A DNA stretch of 64,000 nucleotides from Yinghuangia sp035454725 (GTDB lineage: Bacteria; Actinomycetota; Actinomycetes; Streptomycetales; Streptomycetaceae). The notes beneath the pieces are model-generated. The model worked only from the letters and a program-made list of their open reading frames with translations, had not been told where the DNA came from and did no database searches. Numbering within the stretch: position 1 is the stretch's first letter; every line of letters starts with the position of its first letter. The position numbers were made by a program, and so were the translations under genes. Positions 58,715-64,000 of the stretch are shown piece by piece. The stretch lies in NCBI RefSeq assembly GCF_051388935.1, contig NZ_JBPKBI010000005.1, positions 186,001 through 250,000 on the forward strand. The letters run 5' to 3'.

Positions 58715-58798
58715 TCCGCCGCACCCGGTGAAAGCCTCGCTCAGCAAGACATGACGTCCGGAATGCGAGACAGGGCCCTGAGGTGACGCAGGACCGGT

Positions 58799-58830
58799 GC
58801 CGCGTCAGGAGATTCCTGGCCTGACGCGGC
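58799..58830 (+). terminator. Terminator after ccrA
   Basis: GCCGCGTCAGG (58799-58809) and CCTGACGCGGC (58820-58830) form a perfect 11-base stem with a 10-base loop, 85 bases past the ccrA stop. Confidence 0.75.
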
Positions 58831-59019
58831 ACTAAGCTTTCCCGGGATCTGACACCATTTCCCTGGTGGACACCGTGCGGGTCGCGGTGGGGCCATAAGG
58901 TGGCAGCCTGCCCCGGCTCCCGCCCGACGGACACTGGTCGGGATCTGACAAGATCTGCCGAATCTGCGTCGGGCGTGGTTCGGATACGGTAACGGCGCTG
59001 GTGAGGACGCGGCCAGGGG
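58831..59019 (+). promoter_or_regulatory. scy upstream region with a 12-bp direct repeat
   Basis: CGGGATCTGACA occurs at 58843-58854 and again at 58939-58950, 96 bases apart, in the spacer between the ccrA terminator and scy. These could be regulator half-sites or paired promoter elements; no known consensus is recognised. Confidence 0.35.
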
Positions 59020-62000
59020 ATGGAGTGGGACCCCACAGTGCGGGGCTACGACCGCTACGAGGTTGACGACGGCCTCGGCCAGATCGAAGCCGAGATGAAG
59101 CGGCTGCGAACTGAGCGCGAGGAGAGTGTCGCGCACGCGGAAGACCTCGCCTACCAGGTCGAGGTGCTCCGCGCGAAGCTGCACGACCTCAGACGGCAGC
59201 TCGCCACGCCGCGTTTCGACAGCATCGGCGGCCAAGCCGAGCAAATGCTGCGCAACGCCCAGCTCCAGGCCGAACAGGTTCGGGCGGACGCCGAAAGAGA
59301 ACTTGCGGAATCGCGCGCCCACACGCAGCGCATGATGCAGGAGGCCCAGCAGCGCACGGCCCAGCACGAGGCCGAGTGGCAGGCCGAACTCCAGGCCCGC
59401 CGACGGCGGCTGGAGGAAGAGCTCGCGCACGCCCGCCAGGCCACCGAGGCACGGGTCGGCGAGAACGTCGCATGGGCCGAGCAGGTACGCGCGCAGGCCG
59501 ATGAACGCGCCCGGCAACTCGTCGAGGCCGCCCGCATGGAGGCCGAGCGCCTGCTCGCGGACGCGAGTGCCCAGGCCAGGGCCGCCCGCGAAGGCGCGGC
59601 CGGCGCCGCGCAGACCGCACGCGCCGAAGCCGACGCCATCCTCGCCCAGGCCCGCGCCGAAGCCGAGCGCCTGCTCAGCTCCGCGCAGGAGCGCGCGGAC
59701 TCCCTCGGCGAGCAGATCGAGCAGATCAAGTCCGGCCACCGCAGCGAGGCGGAGGCCCTGGTCGACCGCGCCCGCTCCGAGGCCGAGCGCATCCGCGAGG
59801 AAGCACTCGCCGAAGCGCGCCGCGTCACCGGCGAGGCGGCCGAACACGCCGAGGGCACCTCCGCGGACACCGCCAAACTGCTGCGGGAAACGCAGGCCGA
59901 GGTCGCCCGGCTGCGGGCCGAGGCCGCCGAGGAGGCCGAACGCCACCAGGCCGAGGCGGAACGCCTCAAGGCCGAGGCCGAGGCGCTGCTCGACGTCGCG
60001 GGCACGGACGCCGCCGAGCGCCTCCAGGCCGCGACGGCGAATGCCGAGGACATCCTCGAAAAGGCGCGTACGCACGCCCAGGAACACAGCGAGACGGTCC
60101 GCAAGCAGGCCACCGAACTCCTGGAGGCCGCCCGCGCCGAGGCCACCGAACTGGCCGAGCAGGCGCGTACGGAGGCAGAGCGGCTGCGGGCCGAGGCCGA
60201 CGCGGAGGCCGAGCGCCTGCGCGGCGAGGCCGCCGCCGAGGCCGAACGCCTGCGCGTCGAGGCGCAGGCCGACGCCGAACGCCTGCGCACCGAGACCGTC
60301 GCCGAGGCCGAGGCGGAGCGCGACGCCGCGATCGCGGAGACCGAGGCGGCCCGCGCGAAGGCGCTCGACGTGCACGCCGAGATCATCGCGGCGATAGAGG
60401 AACAGCGCGAAGCCGCCGAGAACTTGCAGGCGGAGGCCGAGGCCCGCCTCGGTGCGGCCGAGACCGAGGCGAACGACCGCATCGCCGCCGCCGAGGAGAC
60501 CGCCCGGGAGCTGGTCGCGCGGGCGACCGGCGACGCCGACGAACTCCGGGAGGACGCGGCCCGGTTGCGTGCCGAGGCCGAGACGGCCGCGGCGGAGCGC
60601 CTGAACGCCGCCACTTCGGCCGCCGAGGAAGTCCTCGCGAAGGCCAAGGACGAGGCTGCCAAGCTCCAGGCCGAAGCCGCGCGGCTGCTGGCCGAAGCTG
60701 AGACCGGCTCCACCGAACGCCTGGACGCCGCGAGCGCCGCCGCCGACGAACTCCTCGCGAAGGCCCGCGCCGCGGCCGAGCGGCTGACCGCCGAGGCCCG
60801 CACCGAGGCCGACGAACTTCGCGCGAGGGCCCAGACCGACGCCGAGGCGGCCGAGGCACGCACCCGCGAGACGAGCGAACGGCTGCTTGCCGAAGCCAAG
60901 GCGCACGCCGACGAGATAAAGGCGCGCGGCGAGGCCGAAGGCGAGGAAGTCCTCGAACGCGCCCGCGCCGAATCGGGCAAGCTGCGCGAGAAGGCCGTGG
61001 CCGACACCGCGCGGCTGCGTGATCTGACACAACGTCAGCAGGCCGAGACCGCCGAGCGGTTGGCGCAGGCCGAGCGCGAAGCCGAGCGGCTGGCGAGCGA
61101 GTCCGAGGCCGCCGCCGCCGAGACCCGCGCCCAAGCGGAGGCCGAGGCCGCCGAACTCACCGCCAAGGCACGGGCGGAGGCCGAACGCCTACGGAACCAG
61201 GCCGCCGAGACGGTCGGCCGCTCGCACGCCGAGGCGGAGGAAGTCCTCGGCAAGGCACGGGCCGAGGCGGCCAAGACCGGCGATATCGCGGTACGCGAGG
61301 CCGACGCGCTCAAGCGGGACGCGGAGAACCGGGCGGCCCGACTCGTCGCCGAGGCGGAGGAAATCCTCGCGACCGCAAGTGCGGAGGCAGCCAAGACCGG
61401 CGAGTCCGCGGCACGCGAGGCCGAGGCACTCAAACGCGACGCCGAGGCGCGAGCGGCACAACTTCAGGCCGAGGCCGAGGAATTGCTCGCCGGCGCGCGG
61501 GCCGAGGCAGCCAAGACCGGCGAGACGGCCGCGCGCGAGGCGGACGCGGTCCGGCGCGACGCCGAAGCACGAGCAACCCAACTCGTCACCGAAGCCGAGG
61601 AAATCCCCGCCACCGCACACGCCGAAGCCACCAAAACCTGCGAGACGGCCGCGCGCGAGGCGGACGCGGTCCGGCGCGACGCCGAAGCACGAGCAACCCA
61701 ACTCGTCACCGAAGCCGAGGAAATCCTCGCCACCGCACACGCCGAAGCCACCAAAACCGGCGAGACCGCGGCACGTGAAGCCGAGGCGCTCAGGCGCGAC
61801 GCCGAAGCGCGGGCCGCCCGGCTGCGGGCCGAGGCCGAGGCCGCCCGCAGCGAGGCCCGCGAAACGCTCGACAACGCACGCTCGCAGGCGGCCTCGCTGG
61901 TCGAGCGGGCACACGCCGACGCGGTCGCCCGTACCGAGACCGCGTCGCGCGCAGCCGAGGAACTGCTCACCAAGACGCGCACCGCGGCTGAAAAGGTCCT

Positions 62001-63558
62001 CGGTGACGCGCGCGGCGAGGGTGAGAACATCCGCGAGGCGGCCCGGCGCGACGCCGCCGAGCTGGAGGCCGCGACCGAGGCCGCGGCGCGCAAGGCCCGC
62101 GAGGACGCCGCCGCGGAGGCCTCCGGGACCATCGCCGAGGCCGGCCGGGCCGCCGCCGAGGTCCGCGACGCCGCCCGACAGGCGCTGGAGGAGACCCGCC
62201 GCGAGGTCGCCGAACTGCGCGACCGCGCCCAGGGCCGCGCGCGCGAACTCATCGACGCCGCCGAGGCCAAGGCCCGCGAGGTCGCCGCGAACGCACAGGC
62301 CGGACTGCGGAAGGCGGAGGACGAGGGCGCCCGGATCGTCCGCGAGGCCAACGCCGAGGCGGAGACCGTACGCGCGGCCGTCGTCGGGATAGAGGAGGCG
62401 GCGCACGAGGAAATGGCGCGCCTGCGCACCGAGGCCGAACGCGAGTTGGCCAAGTCGCGGGACGACGCACAGACCCATCTCGTACGCGCCCGCACCGAGG
62501 CCGACGCGACCGTCACCGCGGCGCGCAAGCACGCCGAGCGCCTCAAGAACGACTCCGAGCGCGAGGCCGAACGCCTGCTCACCACAAGCCGCGACGAGGC
62601 CGACGCGACGCTGAAGTCGGCCGAGGCCGACGCAACTGCCATGCGCGAGAAGGCCAAGGCGACCCTCGACAAGGCGGTCGACGAGGCCGAGCAGACTCTG
62701 GTCACCACCAAGGGCCGGGTCACCGAGCTCGTCGCGCAGGCCGAACGCAAGGCGGAGCAAAGGCTCAAGGCCGCGTCCGAAGCCGCCGCGAAGCTCATCG
62801 CCGAGGCGGAGGCCGAGGACACGCGCCTTCGCGCGGAGGCCGCATCGGCCATAGAGAAGGCCCGTGCGGACGCCGACAAGATGATCGCCGAGGCACGTCG
62901 CGACACCACCGCGACACGCGAACGGGCCGACAAGGAAGCCGAGGAGACCGTGGAGGCGGCGCGCAAGCAGGCCGCGGAAAGCCTCCAGGCCGCCGGCAAA
63001 CGCGTCGACGCGCTCGTGGCCGCGGCCGAGGAACAGTGCGCAGCTTCGGTCGAAGAGGGCGAGAAGGCCAAGGCCGAAGCGATCAGGGAAGCCGACGGGA
63101 TTCGCGACAAGGCAAGCTCCGAGGCCGATAGGGTACGTATCGCCGCGGTCAAGAAGGCCGAGGCGCTGCTCTCCGAGGCTGAGCAGCGGCTCGCCGACGC
63201 CCAGAAGGGTGCCGACGACCTGCGCGCCAAGGTGGCCGAACAGATCGCCGCCGCACAGCGCGAAGCCCAGGCCGTCCGCCGGAAGACCGCGGCGGACGCC
63301 GACAGGATCTTGGACGACGCGCGGAGGGAGGCGGATCGGCTGCGCAGCGAAGCCCGCCGCGATGCGGAGCGTTCACGCGCGGAAGGCCAGCGCAAGTTGG
63401 ACGAACTCAACCGACGTCGCAAGGACATCGCGACCGAAATGGCCCGAGTCCAGGGCGTGTTGGATGCCCTGGCCGCCCCGGCGGGATCGTCTTCCGGCAA
63501 GGCCAACAACGCCGCTCCCCGCAGCGGCGGGTCCGGATCGACCGCCTCGAACGATTGA
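59020..63558 (+). CDS. scy: Scy, polarisome coiled-coil scaffold
   Basis: A 1512-residue almost wholly alpha-helical protein that, in streptomycetes, gathers DivIVA and FilP at hyphal tips and sets where new tips form. Nearly all of it is Ala/Glu/Arg-rich coiled coil built from EAERLRAEAxA-type units with hendecad-like spacing; residues 1-60 hold a short conserved start (GYDRYEVDDGLGQIEAEM ... AYQVEVLRAKLHDLRRQLA). It is about 190 residues longer than the S. coelicolor protein as I recall it, and includes a 40-residue tandem repeat with a recent exact duplication. The ATG at 59020 is open, but a GTG at 59038 (TGGGA seven bases upstream, aligning with the expected N-terminus) is at least as likely. 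filP follows, 192 bases away. Confidence 0.94.
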   Translation: MEWDPTVRGYDRYEVDDGLGQIEAEMKRLRTEREESVAHAEDLAYQVEVLRAKLHDLRRQLATPRFDSIGGQAEQMLRNAQLQAEQVRADAERELAESRAHTQRMMQEAQQRTAQHEAEWQAELQARRRRLEEELAHARQATEARVGENVAWAEQVRAQADERARQLVEAARMEAERLLADASAQARAAREGAAGAAQTARAEADAILAQARAEAERLLSSAQERADSLGEQIEQIKSGHRSEAEALVDRARSEAERIREEALAEARRVTGEAAEHAEGTSADTAKLLRETQAEVARLRAEAAEEAERHQAEAERLKAEAEALLDVAGTDAAERLQAATANAEDILEKARTHAQEHSETVRKQATELLEAARAEATELAEQARTEAERLRAEADAEAERLRGEAAAEAERLRVEAQADAERLRTETVAEAEAERDAAIAETEAARAKALDVHAEIIAAIEEQREAAENLQAEAEARLGAAETEANDRIAAAEETARELVARATGDADELREDAARLRAEAETAAAERLNAATSAAEEVLAKAKDEAAKLQAEAARLLAEAETGSTERLDAASAAADELLAKARAAAERLTAEARTEADELRARAQTDAEAAEARTRETSERLLAEAKAHADEIKARGEAEGEEVLERARAESGKLREKAVADTARLRDLTQRQQAETAERLAQAEREAERLASESEAAAAETRAQAEAEAAELTAKARAEAERLRNQAAETVGRSHAEAEEVLGKARAEAAKTGDIAVREADALKRDAENRAARLVAEAEEILATASAEAAKTGESAAREAEALKRDAEARAAQLQAEAEELLAGARAEAAKTGETAAREADAVRRDAEARATQLVTEAEEIPATAHAEATKTCETAAREADAVRRDAEARATQLVTEAEEILATAHAEATKTGETAAREAEALRRDAEARAARLRAEAEAARSEARETLDNARSQAASLVERAHADAVARTETASRAAEELLTKTRTAAEKVLGDARGEGENIREAARRDAAELEAATEAAARKAREDAAAEASGTIAEAGRAAAEVRDAARQALEETRREVAELRDRAQGRARELIDAAEAKAREVAANAQAGLRKAEDEGARIVREANAEAETVRAAVVGIEEAAHEEMARLRTEAERELAKSRDDAQTHLVRARTEADATVTAARKHAERLKNDSEREAERLLTTSRDEADATLKSAEADATAMREKAKATLDKAVDEAEQTLVTTKGRVTELVAQAERKAEQRLKAASEAAAKLIAEAEAEDTRLRAEAASAIEKARADADKMIAEARRDTTATRERADKEAEETVEAARKQAAESLQAAGKRVDALVAAAEEQCAASVEEGEKAKAEAIREADGIRDKASSEADRVRIAAVKKAEALLSEAEQRLADAQKGADDLRAKVAEQIAAAQREAQAVRRKTAADADRILDDARREADRLRSEARRDAERSRAEGQRKLDELNRRRKDIATEMARVQGVLDALAAPAGSSSGKANNAAPRSGGSGSTASND
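61521..61760 (+). repeat. Recent 120-bp tandem duplication within scy
   Basis: 61521-61640 and 61641-61760 are identical except for two bases. It extends an older series of 40-residue units (residues about 755-940). The two differences change the first copy only: a proline (P863) replaces leucine and a cysteine (C874) replaces glycine. Confidence 0.93.
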
Positions 63559-63750
63559 TCTGCACCTTTGATCGGCACCTTGACAGGCACCTTGGCCGCT
63601 TCCGGGCGGCACCTTGGCCGGCAAGTGCCTTTCAACTCATCGGCATTCTCATCTCGGGATTCTCATCGTCCCAGTCGATGAGCTGTCTGATTCGTGCCAG
63701 GATTCCTACCGTCACCTCATCCACAGCACCGGTCATACGACAGGAACCCC

Positions 63751-64000
63751 ATGAGCGACACTAACTCTCCGCACGGCTTCGATCTCGTCCGCCGAGGGTA
63801 CGAGCGTTCGCAGGTCGACGATCGCATCACGAAGCTCGTCTCTGACCGGGACAGTGCCCTGGCCCGCATCTCCGCGCTGGAGAAGCGGATCGAGGAACTG
63901 CATCTCGAAAGCCAGAACGTGCAGGCCCAGCTCAACGACGCGGAACCGTCGTACGCGGGCCTCGGTGCCCGCGTCGAGAAGATCCTGCGGCTGGCCGAGG
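63751..64000 (+). CDS. filP: FilP, intermediate-filament-like protein (5' part)
   Basis: The first 83 codons of a gene that continues past the window. The start GFDLVRRGYERSQVDDRI, then VSDRDSALARISALEKRIEE and AEPSYAGLGARVEKILRLAE, matches the N-terminus of streptomycete FilP, which forms a stress-bearing filament network near growing tips and binds Scy and DivIVA. The ATG at 63751 has AGGA six bases upstream. The N-terminal sequence VRRGYERSQVDDRI is the FilP/DivIVA-like short head before the coiled coil. Confidence 0.95.
   Translation, partial: MSDTNSPHGFDLVRRGYERSQVDDRITKLVSDRDSALARISALEKRIEELHLESQNVQAQLNDAEPSYAGLGARVEKILRLAE

Noticed and set aside
59151..63635. Very long antisense frames under scy (618, 797 and 723 codons)
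   Set aside because: They mirror the repetitive GAG/GCC codons of scy and consist of Ser/Ala/Arg or Gly/Leu runs without a domain.

Overview
The window is a very GC-rich actinomycete chromosome segment, almost certainly from Streptomycetaceae or a close relative. The evidence is the Scy coiled-coil protein followed by the start of FilP at the right edge, a tandem glycine riboswitch in front of gcvT, GTG starts with GGAGG ribosome binding sites, and a gene order (ligA, methionine-synthase-like gene, mnmA, cysteine desulfurase, gcvT-gcvH-glyA, glgX, glgP/glgE/treS/pep2/glgB, MarR genes, meaB, thiolase, epimerase, scy, filP) that matches from memory the Streptomyces coelicolor region from about SCO5495 down to SCO5396. 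The sequence is a scaffold: four assembly gaps are present (21876-21961, 22966-23096, 39093-39251, 47989-48121), three of them carrying artefactual poly-G runs.

Layout. 1-6.4 kb, minus strand: N-terminus of a membrane protein, DNA ligase LigA, a MetE-like protein, a Nudix hydrolase and an XRE/TPR regulator. 6.6-9.5 kb, plus strand: an accessory RiPP locus of the ATP-grasp (graspetide/imiditide) type with an anti-sigma-like ATPase, an 89-residue precursor, an ATP-grasp ligase and a PIMT-like methyltransferase; a 23-bp palindrome lies between it and the divergent regulator. 9.6-17.5 kb: hydrolase, the tRNA thiolation pair mnmA plus cysteine desulfurase, a DUF885 protein, two SseB paralogues and an OsmC protein. 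17.6-21 kb: glycine riboswitch and gcvT-gcvH-glyA, closed by a strong terminator. 21-21.7 kb: a toxin-antitoxin pair with a substituted Doc catalytic histidine.

22-29.9 kb: enoyl-CoA hydratase, a lipoprotein L,D-transpeptidase, glgX with a repetitive N-terminal tail, a tyrosine phosphatase and an AbiEi-like gene with a problematic 5' end. 30.4-39 kb is a second accessory block: a serine/threonine kinase fused through one membrane segment to an extracytoplasmic family-5 solute-binding domain, a WXG-like/DUF1023-hydrolase/membrane-protein operon, and a secreted, membrane-anchored vWA protein.

39-50 kb is the complete GlgE pathway: glgP on the minus strand, diverging from glgE-treS-pep2-glgB, whose first three genes overlap by 4 bases. 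TreS and Pep2 turn trehalose into maltose and maltose-1-phosphate, GlgE polymerises it, GlgB branches the glucan, and GlgP and GlgX degrade it. 50-53 kb: a thioredoxin-fold/TPR co-chaperone, two DUF3817 membrane proteins and two divergent MarR regulators. 53.4-58.7 kb: an acyl-CoA module (MeaB, thiolase, methylmalonyl/ethylmalonyl-CoA epimerase, crotonyl-CoA carboxylase/reductase) fitting the ethylmalonyl-CoA pathway. 59-64 kb: the polar-growth cytoskeleton genes scy and filP. No tRNA, rRNA, CRISPR array or insertion sequence was recognised.
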